Below, in pieces: positions 30,385 through 41,365 of a stretch of 54,208 nucleotides of DNA; position 1 is the stretch's first letter, and the number at the start of each line of letters is the position of its first letter. Below the pieces are notes generated by a model that was given only the letters and a program-made list of their open reading frames with translations, ran no database searches and was not told where the DNA came from. A program made the translations under genes and the position numbers. This stretch comes from Pelagophyceae sp. CCMP2097 (taxonomy: Eukaryota; Sar; Pelagophyceae), in the NCBI GenBank assembly GCA_026770575.1, contig MU657296.1, positions 13,544 through 67,751 of the forward strand, written 5' to 3'.

Positions 30385-31817
30385 TCATCGTCCGTCTGCC
30401 TCGTCGTCCGGCTTGAGGGAGTTGTCTTGGAGCTTGTGCGCAATTGTGGCCAGGTAGTTGAGCTCGATTTTGAATTCGTCCCTCGTCGGGATCGCTTTCA
30501 TCACGTCGAACCGCCGCGCGTGGATGACAAAGGGCCGCGCCGCGTCCTCCCAGTACTTTGGCGAATCGTCGAGGATCAAGCAGTTGTCCGCGGACCGCAA
30601 CTTCTTGGCCCCAGACTCGTGACACGTCACCACAACAACAGGGATGTCACGCCTAGTGCGAGCACGGTGAGGCAACCCGAGAGCACACTCTCCAGCACAC
30701 TCTCGGAGGCTCGAGGAGCGTCTCTCCCGCGTTGGCCTCTTCTCCGGCACTGCGCCGCGCCAGAGCTCGGCGTCGGGCGCGTCCGAGTCGGCGATGGCTC
30801 GAGTGACTTCAGCGCCGATGGTGTTCATCGTCACGATCTCGACACGGATCCCGAGCCGCTTCAAAGTGGCCAGCAACCCGCCCGCGCCGCGACGGACGGC
30901 GATCAACACGTTGTGCTCCGCCGTGCGCAGAGGCACGATGGCGTCGGTGATGCCTGAAGTGAAGGCGTTCGAGCATCGCTCCGCTTCTTCGGTGCTCCCC
31001 GACGCGGCGAAATACTTTGGCACTTTGGCATTTTCGCGTATTTCAGCACGTGCACAAGCGTGCCGTCCAGGTCCACGAGGAAGACGCTCGGCCGCGCGGC
31101 CACGCCGACGGCCGATGCATCGGGCGAGACGCGCGCGTCGACGAGGCCCGAGCCTTCCGACGCCGGGGCCGCCGCGGCGGGAGCGGCGGCAAAGGACCCA
31201 CGATCCAGACGGCTCGCGGAGGCGGGCTGCGCGCCGTTTTGGCCGGGCTGCGCGTAGGCGGGCTGCGCGCAGCCGCGCTGCGCTGCGTCGTAGCCGTGCT
31301 GTGCGTGCTGCGCGGTGCCGTAGCCGTGCTGCTGAATGTGCTCGTCGTAGTGTTGGTTGTGGCCATGCCCTTGCGATGACACCCAAGTCGACGTCGTCTC
31401 AAAGATCAGCAGCGCCATCCTTAAGAGGTCGCCGTGCCCGCCCTCTTCCACCTAGCGATGCCGGTCAAAGAGCCCTTTAGGACTCTTGCCGAATTACGCA
31501 CGTCTGCCATCTTTTTGAGGTCGCCCGCGTTGAGCGAGCAGCGGGCCTGGTCCACATCCACACACTTCGCGTGCTCGAGCATCTCCAAGAGGCCGCAGTC
31601 CGGGTACAGCTGGCGCTGCTCTGCGAACCACTCCTCGAAACCCGCCGTCGTCTCGGCGAGCTCGCGAATGGACAACCTACAGCATGCTCCGGCAGCGCTC
31701 GTTTGCAGCCCGCGCCGACCGACAAAGCACGCACCCGACGTCGCCGCTGGCGGCGAGGACGGTGACCAAACTCGCGAAGACGGCGGACTGCGGCAGCACC
31801 CATGCAGCATTGCGGGC
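30385..31817 (-). CDS. FCP1/NIF-type (HAD) phosphatase-like protein
   Basis: Visible exons on the minus strand are 31735-31817, 31502-31676, 31016-31451 and 30953 down to the stop at 30385. A further 5' exon is expected, perhaps starting at ATG 31971. The N-terminal part reads SIRELAETTAGFEEWF and CGLLEMLEHAKCVDVDQ. A Gln/His/Gly-rich linker follows, then VFLVDLDGTLVHV, the DxDxT catalytic motif of FCP1/SCP phosphatases. Later blocks are VLIAVRRGAGGLLATLKRL, VEIVTMNT and SADNCLILDDSPKYWEDA, matching the HAD core up to its DD motif. Known relatives remove phosphate from the RNA polymerase II tail or other phosphoproteins. The join between ELWRG (about 30750) and the LILDDSP exon is not settled. 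Confidence 0.72.
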
Positions 31818-32268
31818 CTGCGGGTGGGCGTGGGGTGGGTTTGCGGGTGGGCGTGGGGTGGGTTCGGATAGGGCCCCGCAGGGGCCAAAAGCCTACCACT
31901 ATCTCAGCACTGTAGGGTACTCTCGCGGTTTGTGGAAAGGGGTATTTTAGGTCGCGAGGGGCCGTCTCCATGGGTCACTTGCAAGGCGCAGTTTCGAATA
32001 ATGGCCACGTCGACGACTTGACAGTGCTTGACAGCGGTGTATCAATTGACAGCGGCGCACCTGCAAGTCCGCGTTCATCTGCATCGGCGCCCGTGATCTC
32101 GTCCCTCAGAGATCGTGCATGCCCCGCGAGAGCCGGCGACGCACGCGTCGTCGCCGAAAGCTCCTTTTAGCGATAGGTTGCATTATCTGACCGCGCGCCG
32201 TAGATCCTTGCCGAGGCGCGTTCCGAGAGACCCGTCGCCACCGTGGACCGCCTCCTTCGTCGAGCACC

Positions 32269-32806
32269 ATGATCTGCGGCCTCTTCCTCGCGCTGCTCCT
32301 GCGGTCGGCCGTCGCATTGGACGCCACGCAGTCTAGACGAGCTCTGGCGACCAAGGCCGCGCAGTTCTCCGCCGCATTCGTCACGTCTGCCGTTGCGCCG
32401 GCGTTTGCGCAGGCGCCCGTCGGCGGGTTCGTGGCCAAGCCGATTGAGATTTCGACTGTCAAGATTAACATTAATACGACGCCCGCTTCCGGCTTTATCG
32501 ACCTCCCAGGAATGTACCCAAAAGTGGCCTCCCTCATCGTCGAGCACGTCCGATACCAGGGGCCCTTCAAGAACCTCGACGAGGTGCATGGGGACTCTTG
32601 CACGGGGACGCCAAAAATGGGGATTTCCGAAGATTCAACACACCTCAGTACAATCCTACACAGCTGTACAAGATGGACGAAGTCATGGAGAACGACAAGA
32701 TCAAGGCCATCCTCGTCAAGAACGAGGTACTCTTTGCGGCACCGGGACGATCACGATAGCCCCGTCTGTACGACGGCATCTCTAGGCGAGGTTCACCATC
32801 GGCTAA
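32269..32806 (+). CDS. psbU: Photosystem II extrinsic protein PsbU, plastid-targeted
   Basis: Exons 32269-32583, 32649-32726 and 32786-32806 join in phase to 137 residues. The leader is two-part: secretory signal MICGLFLALLLRSAVA, then SRRALATKAAQFSAAFVTSAV ending APAFAQ, a typical lumen cleavage site. The mature protein carries the helix-hairpin-helix of PsbU: ININTTPASGFIDLPGMYP, ASLIVEHVRYQGPFKNLDE, YNPTQLYKMDEV and KNEARFTIG. PsbU sits on the lumen side of PSII and stabilises the oxygen-evolving cluster. It occurs in cyanobacteria, red algae and red-lineage secondary plastids but not in green plants, which supports the stramenopile assignment. Confidence 0.88.
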
Positions 32807-34200
32807 ATCGCCGCACCGCCCTCGCGGCAGGAAAGGCGCGGCGCGGAGCGCTCGGACGTCAACGCGCCTCCTAAGACTTTCATTTGTCGACGGCTCCCCT
32901 TGCACCCCTCGTATACTGCTCGCCTTGCCGTCCTATATGCGCCCGACTGAAACCCGGTACGCGTCCTAAGCACACCTCTGGCAACGCTGATTCTGGTAAA
33001 AAATCCGAGGGGCCGAGCAAGGGTAGAGACAAGCCTGGTCGCCGCCGAGACGCATGGCCCCTTCCGCGCCCCAAAACCACTGCAACGCAGACTTCCGCGG
33101 ATGGGCCAGGCTCGGTCCGTACACCGGCCGATCTGCCCTTGGAGGGGGGCCGCAGCGGGTGGATCCGGGTCTGTCTAAGAAGACCCCAGGTCGGTCCGTA
33201 TACGATCCGTTGGGTCCGTATAACGAGAGTCCGTGGAGGAGGACCTCGGGCCGAAGCGGGGCCGTGGTGGTCGTTTAAGGGCGTAGAGTAAAAGTCAATT
33301 TAACTTAAAGAACCGGCTAAGCGGGAAAAAAATCAGCGGCCCGGCGACGCCGTTGTTTGCGGTTTTGACGCTGCCAGGGGACGCGTCTGGGTCCCCTCCA
33401 CCCACCCCCAAATCATGGCGTACGCGGAGGACCTCTGTGAGAAATTTAGCATACAACAAGGGGGGGTCAACATGAAACGGATTCCACTCAGATACAAATT
33501 TCTCGGGCTACAAACGAGGTATGAGGCCACTTTGGGTCGCTTCGGCGCGGGCTGGTGGCGGCGCGGTCCCCGACGAAGGAAGTTTGTTTACGGGCTCGGT
33601 CCGCCGAGCGTGAATCCGCTTTCAAGAATAAAACGGTGCGAAACTTGACACTATTTTCTTGTAATTGCGGATTTGCATGGGCGTTTTAAGTTAAATGAAG
33701 CCCATAACTTACAAAATGGAGCCCATACCCTAAATTTTGGGCCTTATTTCTCACCTCCACAGGTCACTAGGTCGGGCTCTGGTGTGGCCAGGGCCTACAG
33801 CCGGCCCCAACGAAGCGGCAGGGAGGCGGAACTCAAACGAAGACAACGGAAAACCACCTCAAACCAGCTTTGGGCGACGCTAAAATCGAGATTGCGCGTA
33901 GGGTACGCGAAAAAAGGGAGATTTCCTCCCCTAGCCCGACACCTTGGGTCGGCCCGGACATGTCAAGCCACTCCAAGTCTCACCAAACGTCCTGTGGAGG
34001 TGAGAAAATGAGCGGCAGTTTCATGTTGACCCCCCCTTGAAGGCAGAGTCCGGACCGACCATCGGTTCTTAAAAACCGCCGGTCAGATTAAGAACCGAGT
34101 CCCTGGAGCCGGATCCGATTCAAGTTCTTTGCTTCTGATAGGAAAACCGAGACGGAATTTCCTACGAGGGACGGAATTTGACGTCGTCATTTTCCATTTT
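32807..34200. other. Repeat-rich spacer without a recognised gene
   Basis: Lower GC than its neighbours. A 77-codon frame starts at ATG 33415 (MAYAEDLCEKF) but matches nothing I know. GGTCCGTAT/C words recur at 33113-33220. Two nested pairs of inverted repeats span 33457-34039 and are listed separately. Confidence 0.5.
33457..34039. repeat. Nested inverted repeats
   Basis: Outer arms 33457-33478 and 34018-34039 are perfect 22-bp inverted copies, with a run of seven G and then TCAACATGAAAC. Inner arms 33747-33762 and 33992-34007 are perfect 16-bp inverted copies (TTTCTCACCTCCACAG and complement). Arm order is conserved (outer then inner), but the left loop is much longer, as if an insertion had split it. 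No target duplication is seen at the outer ends. Confidence 0.85.
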
Positions 34201-36151
34201 GCAGGGAGTGGATTCGGAGTCGGCTTTTTCTGCCGACTCGACCTCGGAGGCAAGTCTCCTGCGGCAGGCGATGGCGCCCGCGCTGGGCCCCATTGGCGCG
34301 TTTTGCCTCCAGGCGTTTGGCGTGGCGCTCCTGGAGGTCTCGCTGGCGATGGGGAGGTTCGAGTCGACTAAGAAATTCCTGAATTCTGGGTCCAAGGTAC
34401 TTAGGGTGCGTTCTTCGCCCGCTCCCCGCGCCCCGGACGCGCAGACGCAGGTGTGGAACGCGTTTAATTACGTGGCCGCGATGGTCGTCGTCGCTGCCGT
34501 GGGTCAGGGCATCTCGTCGCTCGTGCGTCTGCCTTTTTGCCGCGGAGCGCGCGCGCATCGTTGCCTTGCAGGCCCTCGGCGCCCTGTGTTACGTCGTCGT
34601 CGACGCGCGCGGCGCAAAGGCGCACCACGCGCCCGCGAGGAGGACCTGCGGTGGCGTCGCCGCCGTCGTCGCAAGCGTGCGTCGATCCGCTGGCGCGCGA
34701 GGGGGCTTGCTTAGACGGCGCTTATAGAGGGCGCGCCTCGGTCGCCCGTGGCGCGGCTTCATGCGAAGTCACGCCAGGTGGCGCTGTGCTGCATGTCGTC
34801 TTACCTCCTCTGGCGGAAAGCGCGCGAGCGGTGCGCAGTTCAAAAGGTCGCTTCTGCAAGCTTGCTGCACGCCTCTGTCTCAGGTTCGTCACGACTGCGA
34901 CGCTGGAGGCGATGGACGTGGAGCTGCCGCAGATGACGACTGCGCAGTCGTCGGCGACGTTGGCGGCGGTGCGAGAAGTTGCGGCGGCGCTGCCTCGCGC
35001 CTCGAGCGCGGGCACCATGGCGGCGGCGCTGGACGCCGAGCCGGCGCTGCAGGGCATCGCGCCGCAGGAGCAGGTGCTGTGGGAGCAGATTAAAAAGTAT
35101 TTCCGAAAGATTGACGAGATTGACATTAAAGACGGCAAGATTACCTCGGAACAAATGCTGGCCGCGGTGCGTGGCGTTGTCGACGGCAGTGGAATGCATG
35201 AATGCAAAGGGGCCTCGACTTTAGGTGCAAAAGCTGCTGTCCCGCGCGGGCGCGGACCCGAGGTCGGCGGCGGCGGCGGCGGCGCGCCTCGTCGACGCGG
35301 CGGACCGGCACGACGGCGTGATAGACGGCAACATCGAGCTCGACGGCTTTGGACAGGCGGTGATCGACGTGGTCGCGCGGCACAACGTCTCTCGGGAGGT
35401 TTTGGGCATTTTGATCGGGGAAGATGAGGAGGAGCCGCTTCTGACCAAACCGTAAGCCTTTCGAGACGACAGTCTTGATCCGGATCCAACCCCGGTCTAG
35501 GTACCGCCGCGCCTCTGCCTCTTCGCTTGCCGCGGGCGCCTTGGCACCGGAAGAGTACCGGTCGCCGGACCGCGCGCCAAAGCCAGTCGCCGCCGCCGCC
35601 GAGGCGCCGCAGCTCGTCATCGCGGCTATTCCGGCGTTCCGGCCGCAGGCGGACCGGTCGCACGACGACTGGGCCTCGCATTTGCTTTTTGAGACGATTC
35701 AGAGCCGGTGCGGTGGCTTGATGAACACAAAGTTGGTCGTCACCGTCCTCGTCGGCGCCTCGCTGGACACGCTCGCGTTGGCCTGCCTCCTCCTCGGAGG
35801 TGCGCCGCCTTTGGGGGGCTGTTGCCCCGCCGGCGAGTTACGCCGGACGCAGGCGCGGCCACGTTCGGCCCCCTCGTCTGCGGCCTTGTTCTGGCCTGCG
35901 TCGCAGTCACGCACCCACCGGCGTCGTTGCACGCGGGCCGTGCGCCACGATGGTTCGATGTCGCGGCAATATCCTCTCGGTGTAAAGCCGCGGCGATAGA
36001 GGCCTCATCGAGAGGCCCTTTAGGTGCATGTCGAATGTCCCCTCGCTGCGACCATTACGATTCATTTTCAACTACGTCTTGCGCGACGACCGCATGCTCT
36101 TCGCCGCATCCGCCGCGACGCTCGCCGCGGGGCTCCTTGGGGACCAATAAC
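34200..36151 (+). CDS. Multipass membrane protein of unknown function
   Basis: Exons are inferred from phase and splice motifs; borders are approximate. Membrane-like segments in order are IGAFCLQAFGVALLEVSLAM, VWNAFNYVAAMVVVAAVGQG, ALGALCYVVVDARG and VALCCMSSYLLW. A long soluble part follows (TLEAMDVELPQMTT, then VLWEQIKKYFRKIDEIDIKD, then LVDAADRHDGVIDGNIELDG, which looks like a degenerate EF-hand pair). Further membrane segments are LVVTVLVGASLDTLALACLL and FGPLVCGLVLACVAV. The C-terminal exon reads RPLRFIFNYVLRDDRMLFAA and ends LAAGLLGDQ near 36151. A channel or transporter is possible, but I do not recognise the family. Confidence 0.5.
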
Positions 36152-36412
36152 GCGCGTTTTTGCACAGCACTTTTGGAAAGCGGGCGCCGTCGATGGGTTC
36201 GCTGTGACGAGGGCCTTGTGGTACGCCGGGGAGGAGCCGACGTCGTCGGAGCCGCCTGCAGCCTGACGGTCGTGAACAACCCTATCTCCGACGTTCAAAC
36301 GGAATGTCCCCATGTTCCGAATTTGTTCCGAAAGCGAATTCTCCGCGTGTCAAACACGCCTTCTTCGCCTCGGCCCGCCTCGCCCCGTCGAGGCCTCGCC
36401 CCGTCGAGGGGC

Positions 36413-37288
36413 ATGCCCGGGCGGGATGTCGTCTTGTTTGCGCTGGAGTTCGGGCATCTGAAGTTTTGGGACGTGCACCGGTTCCTCCATCAGACCGCCA
36501 AGCAGATGTTCCACCCAGCGACGCTCCTCGGCTCAGAGGTCTCCGCGCGCGCGGCCGTCCTCGCCCGGCTCGTCCACGCGCGCAATAAGATCTCGCGCGG
36601 CGCCCCGGGGCCTCGGGCCGCGCCGCGCAAGGACGCCGCGGTCGCGTTCGTAAAACTTCTCAAATGGCGCAATTGGCTCGAGCAGCGGCGCCGGCCCCGC
36701 GACCTGCGCGGCTGCGCGCGGCCGCTGGCGCGGTTTGACCCCAAAGGCGCCGCGAGACTGGACAAGGTCCTGCGGTGTGGGACGCAACGGCCTGAGCACG
36801 CGCCTCCGTGGGCGTTCCTCCTCGCCGCCATGCAAGGCAAGACGTGCGCCCTCTGCGGCGACGTCGGCGCGAAATGCATCCGGGGCGGCGACAACGTCTG
36901 CGGGCCCTGCCGCGGTCCGCGCAAAGGTGTGCGTCAAGATGGTCTCATGCGCAAATTCCGCCTCAGGCAGGAGGACCTCGCCGGCGTGCCCGCCTGGCGA
37001 CGACGCGTGGGGGGCGCCAGCGACACAGGGCGGATGCGCCTCCAGTTCGTCTGCGGCGACGCCGCCGAGGCGCTCGCGCTGGACAAGTGGGGCGGCGATC
37101 TGAAGCGGCTCCACCGCGCGACGCTGCGCGCGGCCAAGAAGCGGCGCCGGCGACGCAGGACGGCGGCGGCGCAGGACGGCCAATCGGGTGGCGGGTGCGC
37201 GGAGATGGACGAGACGGCGGACGCGGACCTGGACGCGGACATTGCACGCGCGTCAGAGTCGGCGCGCACTCGGAGCGCGTCGAGCTGA
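36413..37288 (+). CDS. Zinc-binding protein, possibly XPA-like
   Basis: Open from ATG 36413 to the stop at 37286-37288, 291 residues; upstream exons are possible. A four-cysteine motif CALC then CGPC (C-x2-C-x14-C-x2-C, about residues 145-166) is followed by LMRKFRLRQEDL, then RMRLQFVCG and ALALDKWGG, then a Lys/Arg-rich helix. XPA, the damage-verification factor of nucleotide excision repair, has the same order: CxxC-x17-CxxC, a YLL-DL segment, M+LY, a W-G motif and a basic helix. The order agrees but spacing and identity are low, so this is a suggestion. The C-terminus is acidic (DETADADLDADI). Confidence 0.5.
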   Translation: MPGRDVVLFALEFGHLKFWDVHRFLHQTAKQMFHPATLLGSEVSARAAVLARLVHARNKISRGAPGPRAAPRKDAAVAFVKLLKWRNWLEQRRRPRDLRGCARPLARFDPKGAARLDKVLRCGTQRPEHAPPWAFLLAAMQGKTCALCGDVGAKCIRGGDNVCGPCRGPRKGVRQDGLMRKFRLRQEDLAGVPAWRRRVGGASDTGRMRLQFVCGDAAEALALDKWGGDLKRLHRATLRAAKKRRRRRRTAAAQDGQSGGGCAEMDETADADLDADIARASESARTRSASS

Positions 37289-37360
37289 CGCGCCCGCGCC
37301 GTGGTCGAGGAGCAAGCCGGAGGCGTGGGGCCGGCTCGCCCGACGCGGCGGCGCCGAGAC

Positions 37361-38850
37361 AGGTGCGGGTTTATGTCGGGTCGTCGTTCTGCACTCGAGA
37401 CACTTTGGAGAGGTGGTTGATGCGCGCTCGGCGTTTCTTTCGACGCGCCGAGCCGCACACGATCGAGGCGCGCGTCAGCGTGCCGAAGGTCGAATCGTGC
37501 CGCCTCCGAACATGGGAGCGGCTCGACACAGATCGGTCCACGGCGCACCCGCAGCAGAACGGGGTGCGCCCGAACCGAGTGGCTCCGATTCCAAATTTGG
37601 AGTCGGCGCCACGACTCTCAGAATCGTCGCCATGACTCTTCTGAGAGTGGCGTTGCCGAGTCCAAATTGGACTTTGTAGCGTCCCCGCCTCGCCTCATCG
37701 AGCTTCGCTCGTCTCCCGCACAGTGGTGGTTGAGATGACATTCATGTTGTCTCAACCCCAATCCCCACAGGTATATGCCGCATCGGAGCTCGCAGCGGCG
37801 CCGAGCCCAGGTGCGGGTCCATGGCGGGTCGTCGTTCTGCATTCGAGACTCTTTGGTGCGGTGGGGTCAAAGGGTCGTTGGTCACCCGCAGCAGAACGGG
37901 GTGCCGAGGGCGAGTGGCTGCGATTCCGACTTCGGATTGGCCACGAGATTCGTCGCCACGACTCACTGAGCGTGCCAGTGGAGTTTAGAATCATGCCATT
38001 GATCTCGCACGTTGAGTCCCTCAGTGAGCGTGCCGAAAGTTTCGTCGTGGCTGCGGTTCTGCGCCGCCATGAGATTCAACGGCTGCGACTCACTGTGAGA
38101 CGTGGTGGAGTTCAAGCATGGTGGCTTTATCTCGCAGCGCTATCTCGCAGCGCGTCTCTCCCCCACTTCTCCTCATCGAGCTTCGCTCGTCTCCCACACC
38201 TCGGTGGTTGAGATGACATTCATGTTGTCTCAGCCGCCACACCCCTAGGTCTCTTGACGCGTCGGAGCCCGGAGCGGCGCAACAGGTGCGGGTTTATGTC
38301 GGGTCGTCGTTCTGCTCTCGAGACGCATTGTCGAGGTGGGGTCGAAGGGTCGCGTGGAACCACGCGGCTCGCGCGCTCGGCGTTTCAACACCGTATGGCG
38401 TTGCAAACTACGAGCGCCGCACACTCGATGCGCGCTCGGCGTTTCTTTTAAACGACGAGTGCCGCACACACTCGATGCGCGCTCGGCGTTTCTTTTAAAC
38501 GACGAGTGCCGCACCCGATCGAGGCACGCGTACTCGAAATTTCGACACGCGTGCTCAAGGTCGAACCGTGTCGCCTCCGACTTACAATATTGTACATCGG
38601 AGCGGCTCGATACAGAGCGGTCCTAGGCGCACCCGCAGCAGACGGGGTGCGCCCGGAGCGAGTGACTGTAATTCCAAATTTGGAGTCGCCGCCAAGACTC
38701 TCAGATTTACTCACTGAGAGAAACGTTGTGAGCCCCTCAAGGTGCTCGCAGCGCGTCCCTCCCCCCGCCTCGCCTCATCGAGCTTCGCTCGCCTCCCGCA
38801 CGGTGGTGGTTGAGATGACTTTTGTGTTGTCTCAACCCCACACCCCCAGG
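37361..38850. repeat. Degenerate tandem repeat, about 450-600 bp, three copies or more
   Basis: Copies begin with AGGTGCGGGT at 37361, 37809 and 38284. Each is followed by a GGGTCGTCGTTCTGC segment, and each ends with CTCATCGAGCTTCGCTCG and a hairpin of the form GGTTGAGATGACAT plus its complement. The hairpins lie at 37728-37757, 38206-38235 and 38808-38837. The unit translates to similar peptides in one frame (GSSFCTRD / GSSFCSRD), but copies contain stops and length changes, so I do not call a gene. Confidence 0.8.
38422..38515. repeat. 47-bp tandem repeat, two copies
   Basis: Copies start at 38422 and 38469 with CACTCGATGCGCGCTCGG and contain TTTCTTTTAAACGACGAG. A third partial copy follows. 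They are nested inside the larger repeat unit. The same CGCGCTCGGCGTTTC word also occurs near 37422 and 38370, in other copies of the large unit. Confidence 0.85.
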
Positions 38851-39044
38851 CTCTCGCCGCGTCGGAGCCACGTGCCGCGGAAGCGACGTCTGCAGGCCGT
38901 GGACGCTGCGCCTCTACGGGTAGTCGAAGCTGCGTCTTCGTATTAATGAAATTGGAGGAGTCGGCACCACGGGCGCTGCCGCCGGACGTTTGGTGCGCGA
39001 TTTCCCCTTGGGTGCATCCGAAATTTTCGGCTCCAAAAGCACCA

Positions 39045-41322
39045 TCAAAAGCGCCCTGCCAGGAGCGCGGGGTTTATTGTCCGCGCGCCGTGCGCCGAGA
39101 GGTAGCGCACGACGTCTTGCGTCGAGATGACGTCTGGCCTAAAAGCGAAGCAGCCATCAAGGGCGTCTAAATAAAAACCCTCTGGAGAAAGGGCACACTC
39201 TACGGGCGGAATCGAGGCCAGAGCCGGACGGCGGCGCCGTCGACGCACTCTGCGGCGTCGGACATCTTGGGCGGCGCCGTGTCCATCTCGAGCCTGCAAG
39301 AAGGCGTCGCAAGGCAGAGTCGCGGCGGGCGCTCCGTTTGGCGCTTTTGGGGGGCAGACTTGATGCCCTCGAGCTCACTTGATGCGCTTCGTCGTCTGCT
39401 CGAGGTTCCTGTGCAGAGTCGTCGCGGCGCCGCCACGAAGGGCGCAACTTTCAGGCGGCCCACTGGCCCGCGGCCCGCTGTCTCAGCATTTCAACCTACT
39501 CCGCAAGCGCCAAGAGGTTGGCCGACGGCCGCGCCGCAAGCTCTCGAGCGCGCGACGCCTTGGCCAGCGCGCACAGGAGCGTCGAGCCGCCGTCCTGCGC
39601 CGACGGAAGCACGTCGAGGGTCGGCCATCCGGTGAAAAGCAGCGCAGCGAGGGCGAGCGGCGCGCGGCCGACGCACCAGAGCCGGCTGGTTGGGCCCCGA
39701 TTGGAGGATGTCGTGGTCCAGCATCGCGTCGAGCAGCCTGAGGCGGGCAATCCAAAAAGAACTCAGGCTCTTTCGATCTTTGCCCGGGCAATCCCAAAGG
39801 GCAATCCAAAAAGGGGATCGAAAGAACCCCTCGAAGACTGCGAGGGCCCGCCTTGATCTCACGTGTCGCGCTTCTGGCACTTGAGCTGCCCGAGTTGAAT
39901 GACGCGCGTCAAGGGACTGTAAGGCGCGCGTGGGGTGGGCTTGGCGCAGAGGCATCTTTCGAGCACTCGGTCGGATTCTCTCAAAGCCCCAGAGTTGCCC
40001 GCACGCCCGCCGCGAGACGCACAGTTGCGCGTCGTCGTATTCGACGGTAAGCGCGACGGCGTCGGATTCGGCCATTCTTTTGAGCCGTTTGGGTTCATCG
40101 TGCCGTCGCCGCAACCTAAAATGGCACCACAATATCGCGACGGGCGAGAGCATCAATGCTGCTCAAGCCTCCTTTTGCGGGTTTCGATGGACGCGGGCCT
40201 TTTGCGAGAGCACGACGAGAGCTTCCAACGCTTCGCGGAGGTACAGCTGCGCCGCGCGCGAGAGCAGCTCGCGCGAGGCGCAGGGCTCGTCGAGCGGCTT
40301 CGGCCGCAGCACCGTCGGCTTTTGTGGGGCGGCGCCGGGCCAATTCATCGGTGCCTTGGCAACAACGCTGTCGCACGCCCGCTTCAACCGCAGGTAGCCA
40401 GTCGCTTTATCGACCACGTTCGTGACGCGCCACTTGGGGTCCAGCACGCCGGGCGTCGGCGTCGCGGAACGCGCGCGCAGCCTAGGCGGGGGTCAAAGGC
40501 ATTTGAAGGCATCCATACAATTGCCCGTCTCTCGCAAACGGCGGCCACCCCTCCGGCCGCCCTCTTGACGCCACGATCCGTTTGCACCCCCGCTCGCGGT
40601 TCTTTGTGCACGACTGTGGCTGTCTCGGGGCGGTTTTGGGTTTCCCACACGCGGATTCATACTGCTTGGCTTCGACTTCCGCATCAAACAAATCAGAGTT
40701 CTCAAGCAAGTCGTGCGCCTGCTGCACCTCGTCCGCCAAAGACCGGTTCGGCCTACAAACCGCTTCGCCGCGCGCCAGAGCCGCCGGAATTCGACGCACG
40801 GCGGCGGTTCGAGCTCCGTCACCGCGCTCGCGGCCGCTGCCGCCGCCGCCGCGGCGCCGCCGGGCCGCGGGCCCGTCTGCGGGCCGGGCGGCGGCGCGGC
40901 GGCGCCCTAAGGCCTCCGTGGTCGTCACCTTTGGAAGGAACCGAACAAAAGACCGAACCGAGCAAGAGACGTACCGGCGTCGCTGCGCGCTGCTGCGCCG
41001 CCTGCTGCGCCTGCTCCTGCTGCGCGAGCTGCATTGCGCGGCCGCGTTCCTGCGCGCGGTGCATGGCGGCGGCCCAGAGCTCCTGCCCAGCAAACGTCGG
41101 GCCGTGCTGCAGCAGCGCGGCGGTGAGCGACGGGATGCGGCCAAACTGGCGGTCCTCCTGCGCGCGAGACATGTACTCGCGGAAGGGGCCCTTCTTGTCG
41201 TTGGGCATGGACTGGATGACGTCGCGCAGGAAGTGCTGCATGTCGAAGCTGGGAGACTGCTTTATCTGCACGGACTGCGGCCGCGATGCCGGCGCCGGCG
41301 CCGGCTGCTGTTGTTGTTGTTG

Positions 41323-41365
<43 letters not shown>

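Noticed and set aside
34978..35400. Calmodulin-like EF-hands in the membrane protein
   Set aside because: The loop lacks the canonical spacing of acidic ligands; kept only as degenerate EF-hand-like.
37361..38850. Tandem repeats considered as a CRISPR array
   Set aside because: Units are hundreds of bases long and degenerate, with no short identical repeats at regular spacing, and the genome is eukaryotic.
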